Assembly (NCBI GenBank): GCA_963777565.1
Contig: CAVZQZ010000006.1
Coordinates: 434,001 to 498,000, forward strand
Direction: 5' to 3'
DNA from: CALMEC01 sp963777565
GTDB taxonomy: Bacteria > Actinomycetota > Thermoleophilia > Miltoncostaeales > Miltoncostaeaceae
DNA length: 64,000 bases
Shown: positions 8,582 to 17,087 of the stretch, piece by piece
How the letters are laid out: every line of letters begins with the position of its first letter
How positions within the stretch are numbered: position 1 is the first letter of the stretch
Translations under genes and position numbers: made by a program
The notes under the pieces: model-generated
What the model was told of the DNA's origin: nothing
What the model saw: only the letters and a program-made list of their open reading frames with translations
Databases searched by the model: none

Positions 8582-9067
8582 GTGGCGAAGATCCAGGGCC
8601 CGAAGCCCGAAGCAGGTCAAGAGCTGTACGACGTTGCCGAGAAGGTCTTTCCGGACGTGAAGGCGGAGCCGGGTGAAGAGGCGTACATCTTCATGCACAC
8701 CGTCCCCTACGAGGGATCGGTCGGTCTGGTCAACCTGTTGACCGCGACCCGCCTCGGACGGAAGGGCTTCAAGGTCAGCCTCGTCCTCTACGGACCCGGC
8801 GTGCTCATGGCGTCCGGTACCCGTGGCTACCCGAGCGTCGGCGCTGAGGCGTTCCCCGGCCACATGGCCATCAACAACCAGATCAAGACCCTTCTCAAGG
8901 AGGGCGCGACGATCTACGCCTGCCGGTTCGCGATGGGCGCGCTCTACGGGTTCCGCGAGGACGACCTGATCGAGGGAGTCACCGCGTTCAACCCGCTCGA
9001 CGTGCTCGACTCCGCGCTCACTGCATGGAGGAACAAGGCCTTCCAGCTCAACACCTGGACGGTCTAG
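8582..9067 (+). CDS. MSMEG_0572/Sll0783-family nitrogen-starvation response protein
   Basis: 161-residue DsrE-like small protein. EKVFPDVKAEPGEEAYIF, HTVPYEGSVGLVNLLTATRL and VLYGPGVLMASGTRGYP match what I know of the MSMEG_0572/Sll0783 family, found in a conserved cluster induced by nitrogen starvation in cyanobacteria and mycobacteria. Its biochemical role is not established. GTG 8582 has an excellent GGAGG site (8571-8575). It opens a five- or six-gene + strand run, divergent from carbamate kinase across a 118-base promoter region. Confidence 0.8.
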   Translation: MAKIQGPKPEAGQELYDVAEKVFPDVKAEPGEEAYIFMHTVPYEGSVGLVNLLTATRLGRKGFKVSLVLYGPGVLMASGTRGYPSVGAEAFPGHMAINNQIKTLLKEGATIYACRFAMGALYGFREDDLIEGVTAFNPLDVLDSALTAWRNKAFQLNTWTV

Positions 9068-9079
9068 GCAGCGGCGACA

Positions 9080-9706
9080 ATGAGCGAGCGTGAGGAGGCG
9101 CTCCGGCGCTGGCGTGAGGCAGAGGACCGTCTGTATCCGGTCGTCACCGTTCGCACCGACCTGTACGAGGCCGTTATCGGCATCGTGCGCTCGCTCGCCG
9201 ACCATCTTGAGAGCGTGCCCGACCTGGACGCGCTCGTCACGAGCTACCTTGCATCGACCCCGGCCGCCGACCTCGAGGCAGCCGGGATCGAGCAGGGGTC
9301 GCTTCCACCCGAGATCGACGCCGGCATGGCCCGCGACGCCGCGTATCAGCTGCGCTCGCGCGAGCTCGCGCAGCGCGCATCGGCCGAGCAGGCGCAACGC
9401 GCCATCGACAGGGCGCGCCGTGCAGGCGACACGGTCGTGACCGTGTGGAGCCATGGGGAGAACGAGCTGTGGCCTCCCTACCGCCGCATCGAGATGTCGC
9501 TGCAGACGGGCTTTGCCGTCGCGGTGTCCACCGAGCTCAACCCGGACACCATGGCGCCCATGTTCGTCCTCGAGGGCATCCAGCTCGACCCCGAGACCGG
9601 CGACGTCGCCGGCGACGGACCGGTCGCGCCTCGGCGTGAGTTCACCGACCCCGACGCCTGGCGATCCGCGGCCGCGGACCTCCGCCAGGCCATGCTGACC
9701 CCGTAA
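9080..9706 (+). CDS. Unrecognised 208-residue cluster protein
   Basis: I do not recognise this family. ATG 9080 is 12 bases after the previous stop, and the next gene starts 10 bases downstream, so it belongs to the operon. The N-terminal half is helical and charged (REEALRRWREAEDRLYPVV, RSRELAQRASAEQAQRAIDRARR). The C-terminal half contains VTVWSHGENELWPPYRRIEM and a predicted sheet segment with FAVAVSTELNPDTMAPMFVLE. It has no signal peptide or membrane segment and is likely cytoplasmic. Conserved spacing and normal codon use indicate a real gene. Confidence 0.75.
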   Translation: MSEREEALRRWREAEDRLYPVVTVRTDLYEAVIGIVRSLADHLESVPDLDALVTSYLASTPAADLEAAGIEQGSLPPEIDAGMARDAAYQLRSRELAQRASAEQAQRAIDRARRAGDTVVTVWSHGENELWPPYRRIEMSLQTGFAVAVSTELNPDTMAPMFVLEGIQLDPETGDVAGDGPVAPRREFTDPDAWRSAAADLRQAMLTP

Positions 9707-9716
9707 AGGAGAACCG

Positions 9717-10583
9717 ATGCCACTTCCCGAAGGCATGAAGCGCTACGTGATCGACGACCACAGCCACATCGGCGAGATCGAGGCCTGGCCGTTCTACGGC
9801 ATCGACTACCCGGTCAAGCCCATCGTCTACGACTTCCCGAAGACGAAGGACTTCATCAAGTTCATGGACCAGCACGGCATCGAGCGCAGCCTCGTGATGT
9901 CGAACTACGGCATCCCCAAGCCGGAGCAGCCGTTCAGCCTCAACCCGCTCGTCATGGAGGCCGCCGACACCACCGACCGCATCCGCGGCTTGCTGTGGGT
10001 GTCGTTCCTGCCGCGCGACCGCGAGCACACCGTCGAGGCGCTCAGGCACGCGGGCGAGTCCGGGATCCTCGGCCTCAAGACGACGTTCCTCCTCGGCGGC
10101 AACCCGAACCCGGCCGAGTGGGACGACGAGACCCGCGAGATCGCCAACATGTGCTTCGACGTCGCGGAGAAGCACGACTACGTGTTCCACTTCCACACGT
10201 CGGCCGGCGGCAACAGCGACATCAACAACTTCATCCCGATGGTCGAGGAGTACGGGAAGCGGGTGAAGATCCACCTCGTGCACTTCGGCGGCGGCGTCAG
10301 CGGCCACATCAAGCTGGTGCCGAAGTTCCTGCAATGGGTGAAGGAGGGCTACAAGGTCTACACCGACACGTCCTGGGCGATCGGCTTCGGCGCCCGCTGG
10401 CTGCTCGTCGAGATCGAGAAGAACGACGGGCTCGGCGCCGACCGCGTCCTGTTCGGGTCGGACGAGCCCTGGTCGGACTTCATGGGCGAGTACTGGAAGA
10501 TCGAGGGTGCCCCCGTCAGTGAAGAGCTCAAGCGGATGGTGTTCAAGGAGAACTTCGAGAAGCTCCACGGCGAGCGGTGGTGA
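9717..10583 (+). CDS. Amidohydrolase-family (TIM-barrel, Amidohydro_2) hydrolase
   Basis: 288-residue metal-dependent hydrolase or decarboxylase of the amidohydrolase-2 group. Candidate ligands are DDHSHIG near the N-terminus, VFHFHTSAGG and IHLVHFGGG in the middle, and FGSDEPWSDF for the C-terminal Asp. ATG 9717 has a strong AAAGGAG site. In the conserved nitrogen-starvation cluster a nitrilase (Nit1) is usual. None is visible here, and this hydrolase occupies the operon instead, so it may act on an amide- or carboxyl-containing intermediate (inference). The next gene starts inside its stop codon. Confidence 0.82.
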   Translation: MPLPEGMKRYVIDDHSHIGEIEAWPFYGIDYPVKPIVYDFPKTKDFIKFMDQHGIERSLVMSNYGIPKPEQPFSLNPLVMEAADTTDRIRGLLWVSFLPRDREHTVEALRHAGESGILGLKTTFLLGGNPNPAEWDDETREIANMCFDVAEKHDYVFHFHTSAGGNSDINNFIPMVEEYGKRVKIHLVHFGGGVSGHIKLVPKFLQWVKEGYKVYTDTSWAIGFGARWLLVEIEKNDGLGADRVLFGSDEPWSDFMGEYWKIEGAPVSEELKRMVFKENFEKLHGERW

Positions 10584-11713
10584 GCGTCGACATCAAGACG
10601 CTGGCGGTCGAACTGCAGTCGCTCGGCGTCCGCACGACGGTTCCGACCGGGCCGGGCGAGACCCGGGCCGGCGGGGCCGGTCCGTCCGACGCCGGGTTCC
10701 TGTGGGTCGACGGCGCGCCGCTGACCGTCCCGGTGCACGGCGACTACGTCGCCCGCTCGCCGTACGAACTGGTGCTCGGGACGAACGGGCGTGCGGGCAC
10801 GCTGTTCCGCGACGGCGCCGAGGTCGGCCGGGTGACGCTCCATCCGCGCCCGAAGATCTACGACCTCGAGACCGCCGACGGGGTTCCCTACTGGAAGATC
10901 GGCCTGATGCACCTGGACAGCTTCGCGTCGACGGTGTTCCAGCGGTGCGTCTACTGGGGCACCGACGACCAGTGCCATTTCTGCGCGATCGGCACGTCGC
11001 TCCAATCGGGCCGCACCATCCCGGTCAAGACGCCGGCCATGCTGGCCGAGGTCGCCGCCGCCGCGGCCCGGCTGGATGGGGCGAAGGACGTCACGCTCAC
11101 CACCGGATCGCCGAACCGGGCCGATCGCGGCGCGCCGTACATGGCCAAGTGCGCGGCGGGGATCCGCGACGCGGCCGGCCTCCCTGTGCAGGTGCAGATC
11201 GAGCCGCCCGACGACTTCGGCTGGTTCGCAGAGCTCAAGGACAGCGGCGTCGAGGCGCTCGGCATCCACCTCGAGACGTTCGACCCGGACGTCCTGGCCC
11301 ACGTGGCGCCGGGCAAGGCCGCGCAGGGCATCCCCTACTACCTGTCCGCCTGGGAGGCCGCGGTCGACGTCTTCGGGCAGGGCCAGGTGTCGACCTACTT
11401 CATCCTGGGGCTCGGCGAGACAAAGGAGACGGTGCTCGCGGGCTGCAAGGCTGCGATCGAGCGCGGCGTCTACCCCTTCGTGGTGCCGCTTCGTCCGGCG
11501 CCCGGCTCGATCCTGGCCGGCGGAACCCCGCCGTCGCCCCAGTACATGATGGACGTGTACGAGACCGTGGCGCCGCTCCTGGCCGAGGCGGGCATGATGA
11601 GCCAGGAGTCGCGCGCCGGGTGTGTGCGATGCCAGGCATGCTCCGCGCTGTCGACGTTCGAGCGAGCCTTCGGTGGAGGACGAAACGGTGACCCGGTCCC
11701 GGCCACAGCCTGA
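10580..11713 (+). CDS. MSMEG_0568/Sll0785-family radical SAM protein
   Basis: Radical SAM enzyme of about 377 residues. The cluster-binding cysteines are in RCVYWGTDDQCHFCAIG, spaced CX8CX2C rather than the canonical CX3CX2C, which is typical of this family. VTLTTGSPNRAD and GIHLETFDPDVL follow, and a second cysteine group CVRCQAC near the C-terminus may hold another cluster. The start is GTG 10580, overlapping the previous stop as GTGA (GTG 10577 is also possible). Reaction unknown. Family members are always linked to the Sll0783-Sll0787-type genes seen here. Confidence 0.86.
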   Translation: MSVDIKTLAVELQSLGVRTTVPTGPGETRAGGAGPSDAGFLWVDGAPLTVPVHGDYVARSPYELVLGTNGRAGTLFRDGAEVGRVTLHPRPKIYDLETADGVPYWKIGLMHLDSFASTVFQRCVYWGTDDQCHFCAIGTSLQSGRTIPVKTPAMLAEVAAAAARLDGAKDVTLTTGSPNRADRGAPYMAKCAAGIRDAAGLPVQVQIEPPDDFGWFAELKDSGVEALGIHLETFDPDVLAHVAPGKAAQGIPYYLSAWEAAVDVFGQGQVSTYFILGLGETKETVLAGCKAAIERGVYPFVVPLRPAPGSILAGGTPPSPQYMMDVYETVAPLLAEAGMMSQESRAGCVRCQACSALSTFERAFGGGRNGDPVPATA

Positions 11714-12245
11714 GACGGGCGTCGAGGTCCGGCTTGCCCGGACGCCGGTGGAGCTCGCCGGGCACTTCCGCGTCCGCCAGGAGGTGTTTGTCGAGGAGCA
11801 GGGCCTCTTCGACGGCACCGACCGCGACCACTGGGACGAGACCGCCCTGCACATCGTGGCGGTCTCCGGCGGCGAGGTCCTCGGGGCGGTGCGCCTGTAC
11901 CCGCTCGACGAGGCCGGGCTCTGGCAGGGCGACCGGCTGGCGGTCTCGAGCAGAGCCCGCCAGCTTCGCGCCGGGGGCACGCTCGTGCGGTGCGCGGTCG
12001 CCACCGCCGGTGCGCTCGGCGGGCACCTCATGATCGCCCGCATCCAGGCGCCGATCGTGCCGCTCTTCCGGTTCCTCGGGTGGGAGCGTGTGGGCGGGCT
12101 CATCGAGTACCGCGGCGTGCCTCACCAGCGAATGACGATCCCCCTCTCGGGGGCGGAGCCGGCCTTCGCCGAGGAGGCCTACGCCTGGGCGCTCGGAGGC
12201 GGCGGGGAGCTATCCGCCTCGGCTGCACAGAGCCACCCGGCCTGA
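11688..12245 (+). CDS. MSMEG_0567/Sll0786-family GNAT N-acetyltransferase
   Basis: 185-residue GNAT-fold acyltransferase. VRLARTPVELAGHFRVRQEVFVEEQGLF is the usual N-terminal region, GEVLGAVRLYPL forms beta-4, and the acetyl-CoA region lies near GTLVRCAVATAGALGGHLM. GTG 11688 is preferred because GGAGGA (11675-11680) sits 7 bases upstream. It overlaps the radical SAM stop by 26 bases. Together with the radical SAM gene it forms the core pair of the nitrogen-starvation cluster. Acyl acceptor unknown. Confidence 0.8.
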   Translation: MTRSRPQPETGVEVRLARTPVELAGHFRVRQEVFVEEQGLFDGTDRDHWDETALHIVAVSGGEVLGAVRLYPLDEAGLWQGDRLAVSSRARQLRAGGTLVRCAVATAGALGGHLMIARIQAPIVPLFRFLGWERVGGLIEYRGVPHQRMTIPLSGAEPAFAEEAYAWALGGGGELSASAAQSHPA

Positions 12246-12254
12246 CGTCGGACG

Positions 12255-12704
12255 GTGGAGGTTGTCCGGGCGAGCGGGCTCGAGATCGCCTTCGAGCGCG
12301 TCGGCGAGGGGCCGCCGCTGGTGTTCGTGCACGGCGCCGCCGAGGACGGCCGCGTGTGGCAGCCCCAGCTCGCCCCCCTTGCCGACGAGTTCACGGTCGT
12401 CGCGTGGGACGAGCCGGGGGCAGGCCGCTCCTCGGATGTGCCCGCGGATTTCCGCCTGGCGGACTACGCGAACTGCCTCGCGGCGCTGATCGAGGTCCTC
12501 GAGCTCGGGCCGGCCCACGTCGCCGGCCTCTCGTGGGGCGGCACCGTCGTACAGGAGCTCTACCGTCAGCATCCCGGGCTCGCGCGATTCATGGCAGCGG
12601 CTCACTCGGGCGCGTCGGACGTGCCTCGAGTCACGGATGCATCATCCTGGGGGATGCAGCGCTCACGACCGTGTTCCGCGCGGTCGAGCCCGGCACGCCG
12701 GTGA
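12255..12704 (+). pseudogene. Truncated alpha/beta hydrolase (N-terminal half)
   Basis: GTG 12255 opens a clear alpha/beta-hydrolase N-terminus: oxyanion region VFVHGAAEDGRVWQPQL, WDEPGAGRSS, and the nucleophile elbow AGLSWGGTVVQELYRQHPG. Homology stops at about base 12575. The frame then runs through unrelated sequence to 12704, losing the cap domain and the catalytic Asp and His. At about 150 of a usual ~260 residues it is unlikely to be active. Either a deletion or recombination has fused it to the L,D-transpeptidase tail below, or this is a misjoin. Confidence 0.7.
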
Positions 12705-12718
12705 TCGTCACGCGCTGA
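12581..12718 (+). pseudogene. C-terminal remnant of a YkuD L,D-transpeptidase
   Basis: In a different frame from the hydrolase, RAIHGSGSLGRVGRASSHGC followed by IILGD and EPGTPVIVTR-stop matches the last ~45 residues of YkuD-domain L,D-transpeptidases (IHG, then SHGC with catalytic Cys, then GTPV). No other part of the domain is present. It lies under the 3' end of the histidine kinase gene on the opposite strand. Confidence 0.65.
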
Positions 12719-14092
12719 GCGACGCCGACGCCCGGGAGTTCCCCCGGGGAAGGCGGCACGTTGATCGAGCATCGCAGGCCCGGCGACGGGGAGGTCAACC
12801 CAGAACGTCGCGCCGGTACCCGGGGAGCTGTCGAGCCCGATCGTGCCGGAATGCGCCTCGGCGATCGCCCGTCCGATCGCGAGCCCGAGGCCGATCCCAC
12901 GAAGACCGCCGTCGCCGGCGTCGCGCGCCCGCGCAAAGTGGTCGAAGATCTGCTGGTGCTCCTCCGGCGCGATCCCCGGTCCGTTATCCCGGACGCGCAG
13001 GATGGCGCGTTCGTCGGCCATCGAGAGCGACACCTCGACGACGCCGCCGGCTTGCGTGTACTTGATCGCGTTGCCCACCAGGTTGTCGAGCATGCGACCC
13101 AGGCGGGTACGGTCGCCGACGACGACGCCTACACCGGAGACCCTCTGCACAAGGGTGATCTGTTTCTCGGCCGCGGCGGGCGCAAACGCCACGAGCGCTT
13201 CGGCCACCAGCTCGGCGAGGTCCAGCTCCTCGACCGTCACGCTGAACGCGCCGACGTTGTGCTGCGCGACCACCAGGAGGTCGTCGACGAGGTCGAGCAG
13301 CCGGCGACTGTTGCGGTCGATGACCTCGAGAAAGCGCCGCCCGCGCTCGTCGATGCCCTGACCCGTCATCAGCAGCTCGGTGTAGCCGCGGATCGACGTG
13401 AGCGGAGTTCGCAGGTCGTGGGAGACCAGCGCCACCATCTCGTCCTTCGCGCGGTCGAGCTCCTGGAGCCGCGCGTTCTGCTCCGCCAGTCGCTTCAGCG
13501 CGGTCCGCGTCGAGGACTCCGCGGCGCGCGCCTCCGCCAGCAGGCGGCCGCGGTCGCGGTCGGCACCGCCGAGCTCCTCCACGGCCCGGGCGATTCCCAC
13601 GACCCCGATCGTCTGGCCGTCGACGACCCATGGCGCACGGGTGGTGATGACATGGCGGGCACCTTCAGGGGTCTCCACCGCCTCCTCGTCGACGACGCTG
13701 CGGCCGGTCCGCATCACCTCGCGGTCCCTGGCGCGTGCGCGCTGGGCGACGTCGGGCGGGAGGAATCTCTCGTACGCCGAACCGACAACGTCGACCGGCA
13801 GTGCGCCGACAAGGCGCGCTCCGGCGTTGTTGATCATCCGATAGCGCCCCTCCGCGTCGACCACGAACATCACGTCGTCGGCGAGATCCGCGAGGGCACG
13901 GAGCATTTGCGTGCGCTCGTAGAAGCGCCGCTGCGCGGCCCGGAGCGCCTCGTTGCGTTCGAGGAGCTCCCGGTTGGCCTGCTCGACGGCCGCCCGGGAC
14001 TCGCGTTCGGTGCGGAGCAGGCGCTCGAGCTCGGCCTCGTTCGCAACGCCTCCTGCCGGGGCCGCGTCCGGACGCGTTGGCACGCGCTTCAC
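12602..14092 (-). CDS. PAS-domain sensor histidine kinase
   Basis: 496-residue kinase from GTG 14092, one base after the response regulator stop. Order: a coiled-coil (LERLLRTERESRAAVEQANRELLERN), a PAS domain (about 70-195, ALADLADDVMFVVDAEGRYRMIN), the HisKA box with phospho-His in ALVSHDLRTPLTSIRGY (about residue 226), then HATPase boxes NLVGNAIKYT, RVRDNGPGIAP, GIGLGLAI and GTGATFWVDLP. No membrane segment is seen, so it is probably a cytosolic sensor. The last ~55 residues after FWVDLPVAGPA are basic, unlike the family, and antisense to the L,D-transpeptidase remnant. Confidence 0.9.
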   Translation of the reverse strand: MKRVPTRPDAAPAGGVANEAELERLLRTERESRAAVEQANRELLERNEALRAAQRRFYERTQMLRALADLADDVMFVVDAEGRYRMINNAGARLVGALPVDVVGSAYERFLPPDVAQRARARDREVMRTGRSVVDEEAVETPEGARHVITTRAPWVVDGQTIGVVGIARAVEELGGADRDRGRLLAEARAAESSTRTALKRLAEQNARLQELDRAKDEMVALVSHDLRTPLTSIRGYTELLMTGQGIDERGRRFLEVIDRNSRRLLDLVDDLLVVAQHNVGAFSVTVEELDLAELVAEALVAFAPAAAEKQITLVQRVSGVGVVVGDRTRLGRMLDNLVGNAIKYTQAGGVVEVSLSMADERAILRVRDNGPGIAPEEHQQIFDHFARARDAGDGGLRGIGLGLAIGRAIAEAHSGTIGLDSSPGTGATFWVDLPVAGPAMLDQRAAFPGGTPGRRRRSARDDHRRAGLDRAEHGRERCIPQDDASVTRGTSDAPE

Positions 14093-14093
14093 G

Positions 14094-14828
14094 TCAGGCG
14101 GCCTGAACCTCGGTCGGACCGGGCCCCGGGCGGTAGATGTACCCGAAGCCCCGGACGGTCTCGATGGGTGACGAGCCGTCCGGCCGGACACCGATCTTCC
14201 GCCGCAGGTACCCCACGTACACCTTGACCTGATCCGGGAAGACCGCTGTCCGGCTCCCCCAGACCATCGTCAGGAGCTGATCCCGGTCCAAGACCTTGTC
14301 GCGATTCTCGGTGAACGCGGTGAGCAACCGAAACTCCAGCGGCGTGAGGCGCACCGGCGCGCCCGCGACGACGACCTGGCGCTGGGCGAAGTCGATCCGG
14401 ACGAATCCGTCGTCGTACACGCCGGGGCGCTCGGTCTCCCGGCCGCCCGTCCGGCGCAGCAGAGCGTCGACTCGCGCGGCGAGCTCCATCGGCGAGAACG
14501 GCTTGGTCATGTAGTCGTCGGCGCCGCCGCGGAGGCCCCTGGTGCGCTCCCATTCGAGCGCGCGCGCCGTGAGGAGGATGACCGGCACGTCGGAGACGTC
14601 ACGGATGCGCTCCAATGTCTGCCAGCCGTCGAGCTCCGGCATCATCACGTCCAAGACGACCAGTCGGGGGTGGAGCTCGTACAGGCGCCGGAGCGCCGTT
14701 CGACCATCGGTCGCCTCGATCGTCTCGTGGCCTTCACGCTCGAGCGCCTCCCGAACGAGGAGGCGGATGTCGTCCTCGTCGTCCACGACGAGGATCGGCG
14801 CGTTGCGCCCCGGGGTCGTCCCTGGCAT
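14094..14828 (-). CDS. OmpR/PhoB-family response regulator
   Basis: 244 residues. The receiver domain (1-120) has acidic pocket VVDDEDD, phosphoacceptor Asp in LVVLDVMMPELDG, Thr in ILLTARA and Lys in DDYMTKPFSP. The C-terminal winged helix has LTPLEFRLLTAFTENRDKVLDRDQLL and the recognition-helix region VKVYVGYLRRKIG. The start is ATG 14828. It is first in a two-gene operon with the kinase and divergent from the HD-GYP gene, so it may control its own promoter in the 189-base gap. Confidence 0.93.
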   Translation of the reverse strand: MPGTTPGRNAPILVVDDEDDIRLLVREALEREGHETIEATDGRTALRRLYELHPRLVVLDVMMPELDGWQTLERIRDVSDVPVILLTARALEWERTRGLRGGADDYMTKPFSPMELAARVDALLRRTGGRETERPGVYDDGFVRIDFAQRQVVVAGAPVRLTPLEFRLLTAFTENRDKVLDRDQLLTMVWGSRTAVFPDQVKVYVGYLRRKIGVRPDGSSPIETVRGFGYIYRPGPGPTEVQAA

Positions 14829-15017
14829 TTCCGTCGAAACCTGCCTATCGCGTGATCGGTCTGCGTCTGTATCGGCAGGCCAACGCGAGAGGCTGAGGGC
14901 GTTCGCAACCAAATTCATACCGAACCGCTCCCGATCCACGGATGTTCGAAACCGACCCCGATTCCGACACTCTGAATGCAAGGGTCTTCGAGCATCTTCG
15001 AACCAGAGGTCGACGCG

Positions 15018-17033
15018 ATGGCAGGTCATGACGACATGCGACAGGCGAGCGAAGGCGTGTGGGATCCCACGACCACCCGTCGGCGCCGGCAGGCGCCAAA
15101 CCGCAACGCGCGCGTCGCCCTCGAGCACCTCTCGGCCCGACGGGCGGCGAAGCACGCGTCCGCGGTGATCGCGTCGATCCAGGACGGGCTCGTCACCGTC
15201 GACGAGCGCGGCAGGATCGTCGACGTCAACACCGTGCTCAGCCGCATGACGGGGTTCCACCGGCTCCGGCTCCTCGGCAGCCGGGCCCCGTACCCGTTCT
15301 GGGCGCACGCGGATGCCGAGCGCAACGCCCGGACGATCGCCGGACTGCTGGAGGGTGAGTTCGCGGAGGGCGGCTCCTGCCAGCTGACGTTCTGCCGCGC
15401 AGGCGGTGAGCGCTTCGAGGCGTCGGTCGCGATCGCCCCGCTTCGCGATACGGACGGCATCTCGATCGGTTTCGCCGCAACCATCCGTGAGCTCGTCAAT
15501 ACCCCCGCAGCTCCGGAGCACGACGCCATGGCCGCAGGGCTCATCCGCTGCGAGGCGGCGATGGAGCGCGTCGCGGCCGCCGTCTCCGCCGAGACCCCCC
15601 CGACCCAGGTGTACCAGCTCATCGCCGAGGAGGCCGCGATGCTGGTCGGCGCCGACGCCGCCCGGATCGCGCGGATCGACGATGGCGGCGCCACGATGAT
15701 GGGTGTCTGGGCGAAGCCCGGCTTCGATCCCCGGCAGTCCGGCGGCACGGCGCTGTCGGCGGACGTGCGCTTCGGCGTGCGCCGATGGGGCGTGCTCCAG
15801 GCGAACACCGCGGCCGGGCGATCGACCCGCCCCGAGGCGCAAGAGGAGCTCACCTGCTTCGCCACCCTCGCGACGCTCGCGCTTGCGATCGGCACGATGG
15901 ACGAGCGGACGCGCACCGCACCCGCACGCGATCCCCTGACCGGCTTCGCCGGGAGGTACGAATTGGACCGCCGCGTGGCGGCCGAGGTCGAGGCCGCGCG
16001 GGCCGCGGGCGGCAACGTCGCGTTCATCGCGATCGAGCTCGACCAGTTCCGCGACGTCGACCCCGAGGCCGGTTCCGAGCTCGACGAGCACACGCTGCTC
16101 CAGGTCGCCGAACGCCTCGGCCGGGTCACCCGGCACGGCGACACGCTCGGCCGGCTCCGAGCGTGCGCCTTCGGCTGGGTGCTCCCCGGGGCCGACGCAT
16201 CCGGGGCGCGCGACGCCGCCGGCCGTGCCGTCGCGGCGATCGCCCACATCGACACCCACGGCGAGCCGCCGATCTCGGTCACCGTCGGCGTGAGCGATCT
16301 CAAGGGTGGCGGGTCAGACGCACACGACCTGGTGCGGCACGCCGAGATCGCCCTCCACGACGCCAAGCGGACAGCGGCGACGCTCACGCCCGAGCGTGCA
16401 AACGACGCTCCCGTCAGGCGCGACCGTGCGGCGCTCCAGATCCTCGCCCGGGTCGTCGAGTCGCAGGATCCGGCGGCGCGGGGAAGCGCGGAGCGCGTGT
16501 CCGAGCTCGCCGAGCTCCTCGCGCTCGAGCTCGGGTGGTCGGCAAGCCGGGCAACCCTCCTGGGCGAGGCGGCGTACGTCCGCGACATCGGCAAGATCGG
16601 CCTCGCCGGCTCGCTTCTCCTGAAGCCCGGTCAGCTCAGCGCCGACGAGCGCAGGGCCATGAAGCGCCACGCGACCTTCAGCGCCGAGATGATCGACGGG
16701 ATCCTGACCGCCGAGCAGGTCGACTGGGTTCGCCACCACCACGAACGCTACGACGGTGCCGGCTATCCGGACGGGCTGTCCGGCGACCGGATCCCCGAGG
16801 GCGCCCGCATCCTCGGGCTGGCCGACGCGTGGGACGCCATGACGAACGACCGCTGCTACCAGGGTGCCATGCCGGTCGCCGACGCGCTCGTGGACTGCGT
16901 GCTCGAATCCGGTTGGCAGTTCTGCCCGGTCGCAGTCGAGGCGCTGCGCGGACTCGTCAGTGCGGGAGCGGCACCGATAACCTGCCCCGATCGCAGCTCG
17001 TCCCAGGCGCAGGCGGCTCCGACCGCCGGTTGA
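15018..17033 (+). CDS. PAS-GAF-GGDEF-HD-GYP signalling protein with degenerate motifs
   Basis: 671 residues from ATG 15018 (AGAGG 7 bases upstream; ATG 14976 is possible). Order: PAS (about 45-155, IASIQDGLVTVDERGRIVDV), GAF-like (about 170-300), GGDEF fold (about 305-440, DPLTGFAGRYELDRRV) and HD-GYP (about 470-650). The GGDEF signature is absent (RLRACAFGWVLPGA in its place), so no cyclase activity is expected. In the HD-GYP domain the HD pair is Arg522-Asp523 (AYVRDIGKIG) while HHERYDGAGYPDGL is kept, so metal binding may be impaired. It may be a c-di-GMP effector rather than an enzyme. Confidence 0.87.
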   Translation: MAGHDDMRQASEGVWDPTTTRRRRQAPNRNARVALEHLSARRAAKHASAVIASIQDGLVTVDERGRIVDVNTVLSRMTGFHRLRLLGSRAPYPFWAHADAERNARTIAGLLEGEFAEGGSCQLTFCRAGGERFEASVAIAPLRDTDGISIGFAATIRELVNTPAAPEHDAMAAGLIRCEAAMERVAAAVSAETPPTQVYQLIAEEAAMLVGADAARIARIDDGGATMMGVWAKPGFDPRQSGGTALSADVRFGVRRWGVLQANTAAGRSTRPEAQEELTCFATLATLALAIGTMDERTRTAPARDPLTGFAGRYELDRRVAAEVEAARAAGGNVAFIAIELDQFRDVDPEAGSELDEHTLLQVAERLGRVTRHGDTLGRLRACAFGWVLPGADASGARDAAGRAVAAIAHIDTHGEPPISVTVGVSDLKGGGSDAHDLVRHAEIALHDAKRTAATLTPERANDAPVRRDRAALQILARVVESQDPAARGSAERVSELAELLALELGWSASRATLLGEAAYVRDIGKIGLAGSLLLKPGQLSADERRAMKRHATFSAEMIDGILTAEQVDWVRHHHERYDGAGYPDGLSGDRIPEGARILGLADAWDAMTNDRCYQGAMPVADALVDCVLESGWQFCPVAVEALRGLVSAGAAPITCPDRSSSQAQAAPTAG

Positions 17034-17087
17034 GGTCACTCACCCGGGTCTTCGAGAGGCCCCAGTCGCGACGACCGCGCCCCGAGT

